A stretch of 64,000 nucleotides of DNA from Cryptomeria japonica (lineage: Eukaryota > Streptophyta > Pinopsida > Cupressales > Cupressaceae). The notes beneath the pieces were generated by a model. The model did not search any database. It saw only the letters and a program-made list of their open reading frames with translations, and was not told where the DNA came from. Location: the NCBI RefSeq assembly GCF_030272615.1, contig NC_081408.1, positions 199,967,341 through 200,031,340 of the forward strand. Reading direction: 5' to 3'. This document shows positions 1 to 10,999 of this stretch, in pieces. Numbering within the stretch: the stretch's first letter is position 1; the number at the start of each line of letters is the position of its first letter. The translations under genes and the position numbers were made by a program.

Positions 1-2
1 TG

Positions 3-2694
3 GTGAAAGAAAAGGATGGGGAGAAAATGTCAGTTCAACTCTAGAGCACAGTGTTGTCATGGGACAGGGAAGATGCTAGCTACCTAAAGTTTGATAAGTG
101 CTTTGCATCCAAACTTAGAATTCTCTTATGCTCAGAGAATCTGAGGGTCCCAAAAGATCTGTTGGAGTTTCTTAGGCCTAAAGAGTTTGCTAAAGAAATC
201 AAGATTGTCCACAATTGGGGTGACATATACTTGTACCTTGTTTCCACAGTTTTCAGAGTGTACAGTTTTAGAGGTACTCCATTTTTGTTACCATATCAGG
301 TTCCACTGAAAGTAGGAATTGTAGAGATCCTCAGGCAGATTGGGAGTGTGCAAGAGGCAGAGCTATCTAATAGAGGAAAAGGGACCATTTTCCCTACAGT
401 AACAATAGCACACCAATTTGTGATTACTAAGGGTGGATGGAAGTGCTTTGAGGAATTCTTCCAACAATACCATTTGTCCACTGCAGTGTCAAGGTTTTCT
501 GACCCTATAGACTTTTTTAATGGTATGTTTAGGAAAAGGGCAATATGCAAAGGTAGACCTCACCAATTTGAATTCCCTGAAGACCTCATCAGAAATGAGT
601 TTGATTTGGATGAGTAGGAGCTAAGGAAAGAGAAATGGGTAGCCTACAAGAAGGCCCTTGATTTTGTACACCAATTTGATAGCAACTATGACCCCTTATC
701 CAGTTTTCACCCCTTTGAGGAAAAGGCTAAATTCCTATTTCTTTGCTTTGAAGATGTAATGCAAACACTAAAGGAGAAGAGGTAAGCAGTGATTAAAAAC
801 AACCCTGATAAGGTAAGACTAGTTCTAGCTAGGTCTACATTTGCTAAAGCAATCCCTCCTAGTGACTATGTGGTACATAGAAAATCCAAGTACAGTGTGT
901 TGATGCCAACAATAGGGGAGCCTTCTACTTCAAAAGGGAAGAGGAAAATACAAGATGTCATTGAAATTCAGGACTCCCTAAAGAAGCAAAGAGTGGGAAA
1001 GGAAGTGCAAACTAAGGAGCCTCTGTATTCCCCTCAATCCCCAATTCATATAGGAGATGAGCAGGCAACAACTGAGCAATTGTTGCAGTTAGGAAGTCTA
1101 GGGGAGATCGCCTATACGTATGATCAAGTAGAGGATGGAATGCTTGAGGAGCTAGAAAATGTCAAGATGGACATAACCATCAATGAGTTCAAAGGCTAGG
1201 AACTAGATCTTGCCATTAAACAGGCCAGTGAAGAATTCTTAGTTGATAGTAACTTTGTTACCTCAGCAGCTTTCATGCAATTTGTGTGGAAGCAGAATAT
1301 TGATAAGTTCAATGCCAAATGTAAAAAAAGGAAGAATGAGAAGCCCCACAAGGATGCAGCTGTGGTGGAGGAAGAAATAAAACAAGAAATGGTCACTGAA
1401 TTTAAGACCATCACTTCTGAGAAAGGAAGGGAAATGGTAGCAAAGGCTGGTGTCCTCATCCTCCTTGAATGTGATATAGCAGATGCCTTGGTTTTAGAGG
1501 CAGCTAGGAAAGAGACCAAGCCTATGGAAGGAGTAATCTTCAATAAGGATGATGCAACCCTGGTCATGTGGTCTTTGAAAAGAGATGAGAATAGAAAGAG
1601 AAAAGATACCCTAGACTCCAGTTAGCTTGGAGGTATGATAGTGAAGAGGGTAAAAAATATTGGAGTGGTGGAGGCTGCTAGTATAGTCTTGGAAACTGCA
1701 AAATTTAATGTTGCGGTGGCAAAGAAAGAAGCAATGGAAAAGGCAACTCTCTAATCTAAGTTGGAGATAGTTTTAAAGGCTTACAATGATGCCAAAGGAG
1801 AGGTAATGAGCCGAGACACCATTATTGCTAAATTGAAAAGCCAATTGGCAGGACAATACCATCAAGCTGCATCCTCAACCTTGATGAATGCTTCTTCTCC
1901 TACACAGCCTCCATCTACTAGCCCTATCATTAAATTCCCACCTTCTCTTGCACCCTCTGGTTCCCAATCAGTTGAGATCACTCCTCAGGAGTTGTAAAAG
2001 CTAAAATAGGCTCAAATCCTATTTGCAAATAAGTATGAAGAGAGAGTGGGCCACAATTTTGAGTTTTGTTGACACTATAGGATCATCATTGGTGCATAAA
2101 AATATGAGTAAAGTTTTGGATATGTGGAATGAGCTGAATGGAGACAAGGTTGTCCTAATGCCTATTTTGGACAAGTGGAAGCCTAGGGAGGAGGACCTAG
2201 AACTTATATGTGTATCTTATGATGAGGCAAGGGCTGACCCCATTATCAAATCCACTTATGACTTGACAAAGGATCTAACAAAGCTAGCAGAAGGAATAGA
2301 TAATGCAGAGAGGAAGATCAATTTGTACAAGAAAGAGTACACTGAGTAGGTATTTGAATTATTTCCTGGGGGTTTTGCCAGTCCAACTCAATTGAAGGAA
2401 AAACAAGTAAGGCTTAATGAATTATGAGCCAACCTATCATTAAGGGTAAAGGGAATTATTAATACAGATGATACTTCCCTATTTGTTAGAACAATTGAGG
2501 AGATAGAAAGAATTAAACAACACTATGGCTTTCTAAACTCAGAGGTGACTAAAATGAGAAACTCTTGGAAGAGATTGGCCAAGACAAGAGGGAAAGTTAT
2601 TAACTTCTCATGGCCTACTGATGACATGTACCAAGAGTGGACAAGAAAGTATGCAGTGCTGGATGTAGAGGTTCAAGAAGAAGCCACTGAATGA
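3..2694 (+). pseudogene. Element F long non-pol ORF (aORF copy 1), 5' end outside window
   Basis: I do not recognise a named family. One frame runs from the window edge to about 2000, broken only by stops (near 42, 615, 783, 1197, 1623, 1752), then shifts by one frame and continues from about 2023 to a TGA at 2692-2694. The product would exceed 850 residues. It is charged and mostly helical, with a Ser/Pro/Thr-rich stretch coded at about 1880-1990 and a lysine-rich, coiled-coil-like tail. It has no zinc knuckle, protease, integrase or RT motif. It is clearly homologous to the minus-strand ORF at 12997-15926: both share the patterns SYLKF/SHYLKF, HNWGD, PYQVP/PKPTP, a TITSEKGR/TMTPQKGR block and LVMWSL/MLLWAL, in the same order. 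A purine tract and an LTR follow 6-19 bases after the stop, so I infer it is the internal ORF of a non-autonomous LTR element. The capture origin is unknown. Confidence 0.6.
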
Positions 2695-2712
2695 CAACCG
2701 CAGGAAGGGGGC

Positions 2713-3643
2713 TGTTAGAATATGGAATAGATTTGTAACTTCTTGTTGAAACAAGAAGATTGTTGTAACAAAATTTTTGAGAAGGTCTGAAGCTTGTATG
2801 CATCCATATTATTATAAATGGATACCAGGACTAGTGAAGAAGGATCACAAGATTTGGTAAAGAAACTCTATAGAAATCTATCTGGGTTTTTTCTAAGTTT
2901 ATAGAGAATATTGTGAGTTTTGTAAGATTTTTTGAAAAATGAATATTCATATACAGACCATAAAATTTTGAGCCTAGAATTTGTGTTGTCTTCTGGTGTG
3001 CTTTCAATAATTTACTGGTTTCATTTGGGTAATCTAGGGTTATTCAATTGAACATGGATTGTAATGAAGTCTTTATAGATATGTTTCTTAGCTTTGTTCT
3101 TTAGGAGGGGAATTAAATACGCAAGGAATATCTCTGTCAGTATGTTATTTTGTTGGAGACTTTGAATCTGATGAACATTGTCTAGTCTAATAAGGAAAGA
3201 ATCTTATATATGTCAGGCATGTATGGGGTTGATAGAAGCCGAAGTGATGATATGTATGGAGATGTTTAATTGTGAAATCCTTGTTTTATTTAGATGACTC
3301 TATAACCTAGATAAGGCACTGGTATCATTTGTAGTTCTCTTTCTGCATTTCTTGAAGATCAATACTGAAAATGAGCATAAGCTTTTCTTTATTTTTTTTA
3401 GTTCATGTTGAGGCGATGAGATTCACTGGTTTTTGGACTGGTTTACTGTGGATCTCATTTTAAAAGTGTGAAGTTATTCACAGAAGGTATATCCGCCTAA
3501 ATTTTGGATAAGTTCAAAGTGTAGAAGGTCTTGAAACCTTGTCATATGTTTCTCTTTGGTTATTTTTCTTTGATCTCTTTATTTGCAGATAGAGTTATTA
3601 TATTTCTTATAAGGGATAAGAGGGGAATCAAAATTTGAGAACA
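2713..3643 (+). repeat. Element F 3' LTR
   Basis: A purine tract (GGAAGGGGGC) ends just before TGTTAGAATATGG, a typical LTR start. I place the end at the CA of GAGAACA at 3643, because from 3644 the sequence aligns with the last 196 bases of the G 3' LTR (10513-10708). That gives a 931-bp LTR starting TG and ending CA. The other F LTR is outside the window, so the right end rests on this junction alone. The poly-C hairpin common to the other LTRs here is not evident in it, so F is a different LTR family. Confidence 0.5.
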
Positions 3644-3838
3644 ATAGGGTTTTCCTCATACATCTGGTGTTGCATGTTGTACTTTTGTGATTGATCTCTT
3701 TGGTTTTCCTTTCTTCTTTTTTATTTGATTTTTTAGTGCTTAGGTTAATAACAAGTATTCTGAAGTTGTTTTGAAAGGTAAAAAATATTTAGGAAACACT
3801 AATTCACCCCCCCTCTTAGTGGTACTTTGTGTTTAAAA
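3644..3838 (+). repeat. Element G 5' LTR, 3'-terminal remnant
   Basis: This aligns with 10513-10708 of the 3' LTR (shared TTTTCCTCATAC, GATTGATCTCTTTGG, TTTAGTGCTTAGG, TTGAAGTTGTTTTGAAAGG). The poly-C hairpin CACTAA...TTAGTG lies at 3797-3821. The end is set at 3838 by the match to the 3' LTR terminus and by the primer-binding site that follows. The first ~1350 bases of this LTR should lie left of element F, outside the window. Confidence 0.75.
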
Positions 3839-3840
3839 AT

Positions 3841-3853
3841 TGGTATCAAAGCC
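3841..3853 (+). promoter_or_regulatory. Element G primer-binding site
   Basis: TGGTATCAAAGCC follows the LTR end by two bases. It matches, with one change, the TGGTATCAGAGC pattern complementary to the 3' end of plant initiator tRNA-Met that Copia elements use to prime minus-strand DNA synthesis. Confidence 0.8.
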
Positions 3854-3904
3854 TAGGTTCTTGGTTATCTTTAAACCTTGGGTAGATTATAGACTTTGAA
3901 CACA

Positions 3905-4690
3905 ATGGAAAGAAATGAGTCTGCTTTCTCTAAAGCCCCCATGTTTGATGGATCAAACTATGCCTTCTGGAGCAAAAAAATGGAGACCTATATTTCCTCC
4001 CTAGGTTTTGATGTGTGGATGTCTATCAAGAATGGGTATGTTGTTCCTAGTGTTCCTCCCACTTATCCAGAAGCCAAAAAGGAGTATGAGAACAATGCAA
4101 AGGCCAAACATGCTATCTTGAGGGGGTTGTCTGATAATGAATTTGTCAAAGTCATGCACTTTGCTTCAGCAAAGGAGACTTGGGATAAATTACAAAGGCT
4201 ATTTTGAAGGAGATGCAAAAGTCAAAGAATCCAAGTTGCAAGCACTAAGGGGCCAACTTGAAAGAATCAAAATGAAAGATAATGAAAATATTGCTGACTA
4301 TCTTCATAGATTTGATGAAACTATGAACACCATCAGAGGACTTGGAGAAGAGATTGCAAATGAGATTATTGTCAAGAAGGTACTTAGATCTCTCACACCC
4401 AAGTATGATACCAAGGTGTCTACCACAGAAGAAGCCAAGGATCTAGATAATTTTACAATAGATGAGTTATTTGGCTCTATGATAGCATATGAGATGAGAA
4501 CAACTAGTGATACTTCCTCAAGGAAAGAAGCAACTACTCATAAAGAATCTAGTGAAGACTTTGATGCAAAAGTAGCTAACTTTTTCAGGAAGCTCAAAAC
4601 AGGATCCAACCAGTATAAAGGAAAGTTACCACTTAAATGTTTTAACTGTGGTAAGGTCAGACATTTTGCTACAAATTGTCCCTATAAATA
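3905..4690 (+). pseudogene. Element G gag core (nucleocapsid), frameshifted
   Basis: The gag of Copia elements packages the RNA into particles. The ATG at 3905 opens a frame with the Copia gag start pattern (FDGSNYAFWSKKMETYI) and the WDKL motif. A frameshift near 4200 moves the code into the next frame, which continues with YEGDAKVKESKL and the region equivalent to Pfam UBN2-type gag. An intact CCHC zinc knuckle CFNCGKVRHFATNC is coded at 4638-4679. The stop at 4689 comes before the coiled-coil extension in the next entry, which in a live element would be fused to gag. Confidence 0.8.
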
Positions 4691-5911
4691 AATTAGTGGA
4701 GATGAGTCAAGAGAGTTCAGGAAATCTGCTAGCAAAGATAGAGAAAGGAATGACTATAGAAATGAAAGGAGAGGCTACTGAAACCAAAACAACCTATATA
4801 CTATTGAGGATAACACAATAGATGAAGAAAATGCATAAGAAGATGATTGCCATGAGAATGACATAAAAGTCAATCTCTTCATGGGACTTGATAGACCAGT
4901 TTGATGAAGATGAGGAAGAGGAGGATATTGAAGTTGAAGTGGATTTGGAGAGGGAAATTATCAGTGCTCTTTAGGAATTGTGTAAAATTAGAAGAGAACT
5001 TAAGAGGGTGAAGCTTGTTGTAGTAGATGAACAAGATCTCTTGAAGCAATCCCTAGATGATTCTAGTCAAGTTATATCTGACTTGAGATTGCAGCTAGAA
5101 GAAACTGAGAGGATATGTGAAGCTATTGGCTCTGATCTAACAAAGAAGGAAAATGAAAATCAAGAGTTGGAAGCTCAAAAAGGAGCTTGAAGAAAGTAAG
5201 GAAGAAATAAAAATAAGGAGAAAGTATGAAGGCAACATCAAAGCCTTAGACAAGATGTTGAGAAAACAGAAGAAATCCAAAGACACTGGTGGCTTAGGCT
5301 TTGAAGAAGGTCAAAGTTCAACCCACAAAGATAAATCTGGCAAATAAATAATGTTTACCTCTTCAATTGAAGGTGAAGAAAAGAAGACATTCACTATAGG
5401 CAAGGATAACGAAAAAAAGACATGTGCAGATGCTACTGGAAATCACCACTCAATCCAGTATACAACAATGAACCGGAGGCCACACTTCTTATACCAACAT
5501 GCAAATCCAAGAAGAAATGTAAGAGTTGACCATGAAGGATTCACTAGAATCAACAACATGAAGGGAAGACCCCTAATGAGGCAGTTCCATTAAGGACCAA
5601 GACAACCTAACCGGTATGTTTCAAACTTTCATGGTTATTGTTACCGGTGTAACAAATTTGGGCATAGAATAGATGACTCTAGATTAATAAAAAAACCTTC
5701 TATGTGTTATGAAAGTAGAAATCCATTTAATGCACTTTGGGATATGAATGTTGTCTATTATCAGTGCAATGGATATGGTCATAAGAGTTTTGAATGTAGG
5801 AAGAATAAACTGGTACCCTATAATAATTTTAAGGATGTTTCTTTAAATGAAAATGTAAAATTCTATAACTGTCAAGAGTTTGGTCACATAGCAAACTTGT
5901 GTAAAAACTAG
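4691..5911 (+). pseudogene. Element G gag C-terminal extension: coiled coil and three eroded zinc knuckles
   Basis: After acidic, lysine-rich code comes a heptad-like segment (about 4978-5330, two frames) rich in Glu, Lys and Leu. It is followed by a linker containing GGLGFEEGQSS and then three further knuckle-like motifs at about 5640-5905. Each has lost one zinc ligand: CYRCNKFGHRIDDS (last Cys to Ser), YYQCNGYGHKSFEC (first Cys to Tyr) and FYNCQEFGHIANLC (first Cys to Phe). The layout matches the intact four-knuckle protein of element C (43646-44758), including the GLDFEVGESS-like linker, so the two are related. Stops at about 4690, 4780, 4905 and 4974 and a frameshift near 5160 make it non-functional. 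Confidence 0.65.
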
Positions 5912-6059
5912 AAGATCAAGCAAAAGAAGACAAATCCTAATCAAGAGTCGGTAACTAAACCTGAGCACAATATAGCATCTCGCAAGAAGGAGACCAAACC
6001 GATTTGGGTTGAGAAAGAAAAGAAAAAGGCAAAATCAAGTCTCATAGTGCAGACTGTCC

Positions 6060-7140
6060 TACATGTTGAGAGGAAAAATCTATGGGTTGTAGATAGTGTT
6101 TGTTCCAACCACACGACTGGTGACAAAAAGAAATTCATCAAACTTGAAGATTGGATTTGGAGACAATTCTTCCATCAAAAAAAAGGGAAAAGGAACTCTA
6201 AGCATTGATGGAAAACTAAAGGCACATGATGTATATTATGTGGAAGGCCTAAAGCATAATCTGCTGAGTGTGAGTCAGATGTGTGACAAAGGTTACAAAT
6301 TCACCTTTGACTCAACCGACTACCAAATAAAGAAAGATAGTACCAGTAAAGTTGTGGCAGAAGAAAACATAACGGATGGCAATGTTTATAATCTGAAGGA
6401 ATTCTATGAGTTCCAATGCATGCTAGGATATGTTGATGAAAGTTGGTTGTGGCACCAAAGATTAGGCCACATAAACTTTGATAACCTAGTTACAGTAATA
6501 AAAAAGGGGTGTGTGAGGAATATTCCACCTATCATCAAATCGGTAAGTACATTTTGTGATGAATGTGTGAAAGGTAATCAAACTAAGGCGAGATTCAGGA
6601 CAAAAGAGCACAACACCTCAAGACCACTTGAAATTGTGCATACAGATCTATGTGGTCGAACTAGGACAAGAGCACTAGCGGGTGAAAGATATTTTTCTCT
6701 TCATTGATGATTACTCAAGAATGACATGGGTTAGCTTCCTGCAAGATAAATCACAAGAATTTGAAAGATTCAAGATCTTTCAGAAGATGGTAGAGAAAGA
6801 AAGTGGGTGCAGGTTAAAATGCCTAAGATCAGATCGGGGTGGAGAGTTTACATCAAATGAATTTAAAGATTATTGTGAAAAAAATGGAATTAGAAGGAAA
6901 TACACTTCTCCTAGGACATCACGAAAAAATGATGTGGTAGAAAGGAAGAATGGGATAGTTAAGGAGATGGCCAGAACCATGTTAAATGAGGCTAGTCTAC
7001 TGGAAACACATTGGAAAGAAGTTGTTCATACTACTGCATATGCTTTCAACTGGGTTCAATTGAGAATAAACAACAAGATGACACCTTATGAGTTCTGGTA
7101 TGACCAGAAGTCATCAGTCAAATACTTCAAAGTATTTTGA
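6060..7140 (+). pseudogene. Element G protease and integrase
   Basis: The aspartic protease site is VVDSVCSNHTTGD, with Val replacing the Gly of the usual DSGCSHH. A frameshift near 6150 follows. The frame from 6096 carries YYVEGLKHNLLSVSQ, then the integrase HHCC zinc-binding domain (WHQRLGHIN, then CDEC) and the GKQ-like KGNQTKARF. A second frameshift near 6690 leads to the catalytic core: FIDDYSRMTWVSF (first Asp), SDRGGEFTSNEF (second Asp) and the VVERKN region (Glu). In a live element the integrase inserts the cDNA into the genome. The frame ends at 7138 at KYFKVF, where a stop replaces the Gly of the usual KVFGS. Confidence 0.85.
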
Positions 7141-8250
7141 AGCAAGTTCTTTATCAAGAAATATATGGATGGTCTAGGAATTTTTGACTCCTAGAGTGAT
7201 GAAGAAATCTTTCTTGGTTACTCACCTAACAACAAGGCCTATAAATGCTACAACAAAACTCTAAGAAGAGTCATTGAAACTGTGCATGTAAAAGTTTAGT
7301 TAGACATTGAACTAGAGGAAGCATCGAAGAAGGCCCCCAACCGGTATGTACAATTGAATCACTTGGAAGAGAAAATTATGGGAAATAAGAGTGATGGTGT
7401 GCAGACTAGAAGAAGACTTGCCCAAAATGATGAATAAGTGAACCTATGCCTCATGACTGAAGTTGAACCCAAAACATTCAATGAGGCTAGCAAAAGACAA
7501 GAATTGATGGATGCCATGGAAAAAGAACTACAATAGATTGAGAAGAACAATACTTTGAAATTATTCCCTAAACCAAAAGACAAGAACATCATTGGCACAA
7601 AATAGGTCTATCGAAATAAGATTAATGAAGAAGGTAATATTGTTAGACATAAAGCTAGACTAGTGTGCAAAGGATACTCTCAGGTAGTGGGAATTGACTT
7701 TGAAGAAACATTTGTACCGATAGCTAGATTAGAAGCAATTAGAATGTTTATAGCTTTCTCTACCTACAAAGGTTATAAAGCATACCAAATGGATGTAAAA
7801 TCTACCATCCTGAATGGAAATTTAGAAGAATAAGTGTACATGTAGCAACCAGAAGGATTTCTGCTGCATGATGATGAGACATTTGTATGCCTATTGAAGA
7901 AGGCCTTGTATGGCCTAAAGAAATCTCCTAGAGCATGGTATTCAAGATTATATCAGTACCTGAAGGAGAAAGGATTCAAAAATGGAAGTGTTGATAACAA
8001 TTTGTACATTAAGAAAAATGGAAACCACATGATCATTGTAGTTGTGTATGTAGATGACATTATCTTTGGAGGCAACAAGGGAACCCTCTGCAAGGAATTT
8101 GCTAATCAGATGCAGTCAGAATTTGAGGTGTCAATGCTTGGTGAATTGACATACTTCCTTGGTTTGAAAATATTACAACAAGGTAAAGGAATCCTTATCT
8201 CACAAATCAAGTATGGAAAGGAGATGTTGAAAAATTCCACTAGAAGATTG
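7141..8250 (+). pseudogene. Element G integrase C-terminus and reverse transcriptase
   Basis: Continuing from the integrase, recognisable Copia code includes GYSPNNKAYKCYN, then the RT entry (IIGTK*VYRNKINEEG, with TAG where Trp is expected), [10 protein letters not shown], the YQMDVKS palm motif and ALYGLKKSPRAWYSRL. The catalytic box YVDDIIFGGNKG is intact near 8050. In-frame stops lie at about 7536, 7603, 7831 and 7843; the ones at expected Trp and Gln codons look like transitions. The last frame ends at 8250, where the reading frame slips before RNase H. RT would copy the element RNA into DNA in the virus-like particle. Confidence 0.85.
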
Positions 8251-8253
8251 TAA

Positions 8254-8950
8254 ACTGGTAAGTACCCCCATGGTAACTGACACTAAATTGAGAAAAAATG
8301 ATGATTCACTGGTGGTGGACCAGACTCTGTATAGATCCATAATTGGCAGTCTATTGTATTTAACTGCTTCAAGACCAGATATAGTTCAGGCAGTATGCAT
8401 GGTGGCTAGGTTCCAAGTTGCACCCAAGCAATCACATATGAATGTTGTAAACAAAATCTGTAGGTACCTACAAGGGACACTCAAGTATGGATTATGGTAT
8501 CTGAAACAAGTAGATTTCATCTTGGAAGCATATACTGATGCCGATTGGGTAGGTTGCATTGATGATTGAAAGAGCACAAATGGTGGTGCAATTTTTCTAG
8601 GTGACTAGTCAGTCTTATAGTATAGCAAGAAGCAAGACTCAGTCTCTCTATCTACTACTGAAGCTGAATACATTGATACTACTACATGTTTTTCTCAGGT
8701 GCTTTGGATGAAGCGGACTCTCAAAGACATAGAGGTGGACATCACATATCCTATTCTCATCCGATGTGACAATTCGAGTGCAATAAACATAGAAAAGAAT
8801 CCGGTGATGCATTCTAGAATGAAGCACATTGCTATCAAGTATCATTTTCTCAGGGAGAAGGTTGACAAAGGAGGTAAGGATGGATTATGTACCTACCAGA
8901 GAACAAGTAGTAGACATTTTCACCAAACCATTACTAATAAGCACTTTTGA
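8254..8950 (+). pseudogene. Element G RNase H
   Basis: The RT thumb and connection region reads TPMVTD, YRSIIGSLLYLTASRPDIV and CRYLQGTLKYGLWY. The RNase H catalytic region follows: AYTDADWVGC (first Asp), STTEAEY (Glu) and CDNSSAINI (Asp). Stops interrupt it at 8567, about 8606 and about 8618, and a frameshift in the C-terminal part (about 8870) removes the usual DIFTKPL end. In a live element it degrades the RNA strand during reverse transcription. Confidence 0.8.
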
Positions 8951-8989
8951 GTACCTCTAACACAAGTTGGGAGTTGTGTCATCTACCTA

Positions 8990-9155
8990 GGATGGATTTC
9001 TGTCACTCAGGGGGAGCTGATAGTGGTCAAAGGGAGAGCTTGGTATGGATCAAAGGGGGAGTGTCTAGTACCCTTTGTCATTATGTCAAAGGAGGAGAAA
9101 TGTACTGGTATGAAGTGTTTTAAGAGAAGTTGATATCAATGCCAAAGGGGGAGAT
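8990..9155 (+). promoter_or_regulatory. Element G repeated polypurine tracts and 3' PPT
   Basis: Five purine tracts of the CAAAGGGGGAG type occur between the end of RNase H and the LTR; the last, GCCAAAGGGGGAGAT, abuts the LTR at 9156. The last one should prime plus-strand DNA. Repeats of the tract upstream are a known trait of SIRE/Maximus elements. The last tract also forms one arm of the inverted repeat described in the findings. Confidence 0.75.
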
Positions 9156-10708
9156 TATTGGCATTTTGGCATTAAGTTGTCATTGATGTCAACCAGTATG
9201 ATGTCCTTTCTCATGAAAGTGGGCAGACCAAAGGTAGGCTACCGAAAAGGAAATTTTACCGATAAGGTATAAACCAAGATGATGGATGGCTATTTATGAT
9301 GAAGAGGTAGAATGCCAAAGAAATCACAAACCACCAGAGGTCAAGATGGGTTGCCGAAATAGTGTACTCTACCAGTCAGTAGAAGAAGAAAGTTCTACCA
9401 ATAAAGGGATGTACCGGTATGAGTTTTCTAAATGATCAAGTTTCAACCAATTATGTCTTGGTGAGCCATGTGTTGATCATTGTGATGCTATGTGGAGCTA
9501 AGGTGGAAAACATGTTGTGGTCGGTGAAGCCTCCATTGATAGGGTTGTTGAAACAGATAATCACCATTAATGAAACAACCATAAATCATGGGATTAGAAC
9601 TAACAGTTGTGGCTCAAGGAAGAAAGAATGATAGAGGAAGATCGGGGAGTAGTTGGTGCCTAGATCAATGCAAAGGAAATCCGATTGCAAGAAGACCTTG
9701 CAAAGCAAATAGTTGAATCATTTTTATGAGTCGACAGATTTCAAGGTAGGAAATCTTGTACTTGATTTCTCTCTTCAGCAAGTATGTGTTGGATAATGGA
9801 AAGCGTGTATATATGCATCCCTGGAGTACAAGTGATCGATCTGAGATAGACTAGATTAGATCTCATGCAGATTGTGTTAGGAAAAGGAAACCCTAATTGC
9901 TCTAAATTTAAATTGTTTAGGAGGGAAACCACAGTATAAAGACAAGAGCTCAAGACAGAGCATGATGATGTTGTAGAGAAGAAAAGGAGAGAAGAGAGAT
10001 TAAGTGTAGAGAAGAATTTTGGTCTTAGAATTTAATCTAAGAAAGTTGCAGAGGAAGTGAGCAAGCAAACCAGTGAGAGGGTTTATCTGTCAGTGTTTGA
10101 GTACCAGTATAATTGTAGTTTGATAGTCAAGCAAACCGGAAAGGTGTAGTAGAGAAAGACATCATCCAAGTGTGACATAGTGTATGGTGGGACTATGAGA
10201 GAGGAAGAGTGATCATAGAGGCTAATAATTAGAGGAAGTAATATCACAACCAGTAGTGTAAGATTTAGTGAAGAAGAGAAGACATTCAACCAGTAGTAAG
10301 AAATTTGATCAAGAGTTGCAGAATCCATTTGAAACAAGAAGCCTTAACTATATCTAAATTGTATTTCAATGTACATCACCAAGTTGGAGAATTGTGTAGG
10401 GGTTGGTGCTCCTTGGGTTGGTGCCCAAAATCTTTGTAATCCAGTGTTTTACTTGTGAGGATGGATTGGAGTAGTACTCTCCAACATCTTTTCTCACTGA
10501 GGTTTTTCCTATATTTGGTTTTCCTCATACAGCTTGTGTTGTGTGTTGCATTTGTGTGATTGATCTCTTTGGATTTCCTTTCTACTTTATTATTTTGATT
10601 GTTTAGTGCTTAGGATAATAACCGGTATTTTGAAGTTGTTTTGAAAGGTCAAAAAGATTTAGGAACCACTGATTTACCGCCGCTCTCAGCTGTACTCTAT
10701 GTTCAACA
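9156..10708 (+). repeat. Element G 3' LTR
   Basis: This 1553-bp LTR starts TATTGGCATT (TG mutated to TA) right after the PPT and ends GTTCAACA. The start carries TTGTCATTGATGTCAAC, seen in most LTRs of the window. The poly-C loop of the end hairpin has decayed to ACCGCCGCTC. The short ORFs inside are not genes. Confidence 0.85.
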
Positions 10709-10999
10709 AATGATATACTGATTGTTGAAGTATTTGCTGATGACATTACCTTTGGAGGTAAAGATAAGTTATGCATAAAATTTTCTAAGAATATAGAAAA
10801 AGAATTTGAGATGTCTATTATTGGTGAGATGAAATTTTTCTTAGGTTTGTAGATTACTCAAACTGACAAATTCATTTTTATTTATCAAACTAAATATGTT
10901 AAGGAATTGTTAAAAAAATTTGGTATGGGAGATTCTAAACCGGTAAGTACACCTATGGTTACAAGTGAGAAATTGACAAGAAAAGACGTTTCTGCACCG
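10709..10999 (+). pseudogene. Element H reverse transcriptase fragment
   Basis: The reading frame gives ILIVEVFADDITFGGKDKL, so the FVDD catalytic box has changed to FADD. It continues with EFEMSIIGEMKFFLGL, then a stop, KYVKELLKKFGMGDSKPVSTP and MVTSEKL. The 5' part of the element would lie left of G and F. The code breaks at 10999 (SAP) and resumes in frame at 20468 (INPTRYKSMIGG), which shows that 11000-20462 is an insertion. Confidence 0.8.

Larger units (their letters stand above)
3644..10708 (+). mobile_element. Element G: SIRE/Maximus-like Copia retrotransposon, 5' LTR truncated by F
   Basis: The order is 5' LTR remnant, primer-binding site, gag with coiled coil and several zinc knuckles, protease, integrase, RT, RNase H, repeated polypurine tracts, 3' LTR. 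Integrase before RT marks Copia. The long gag and the repeated purine tracts before the 3' LTR resemble the plant SIRE/Maximus lineage as known from the literature. All coding parts carry stops or frameshifts. The 3' LTR is followed directly by RT code of element H, so G inserted into H. G's left LTR was itself interrupted by F. The 5-bp duplication of G cannot be read because its left edge is outside the window. Confidence 0.85.
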
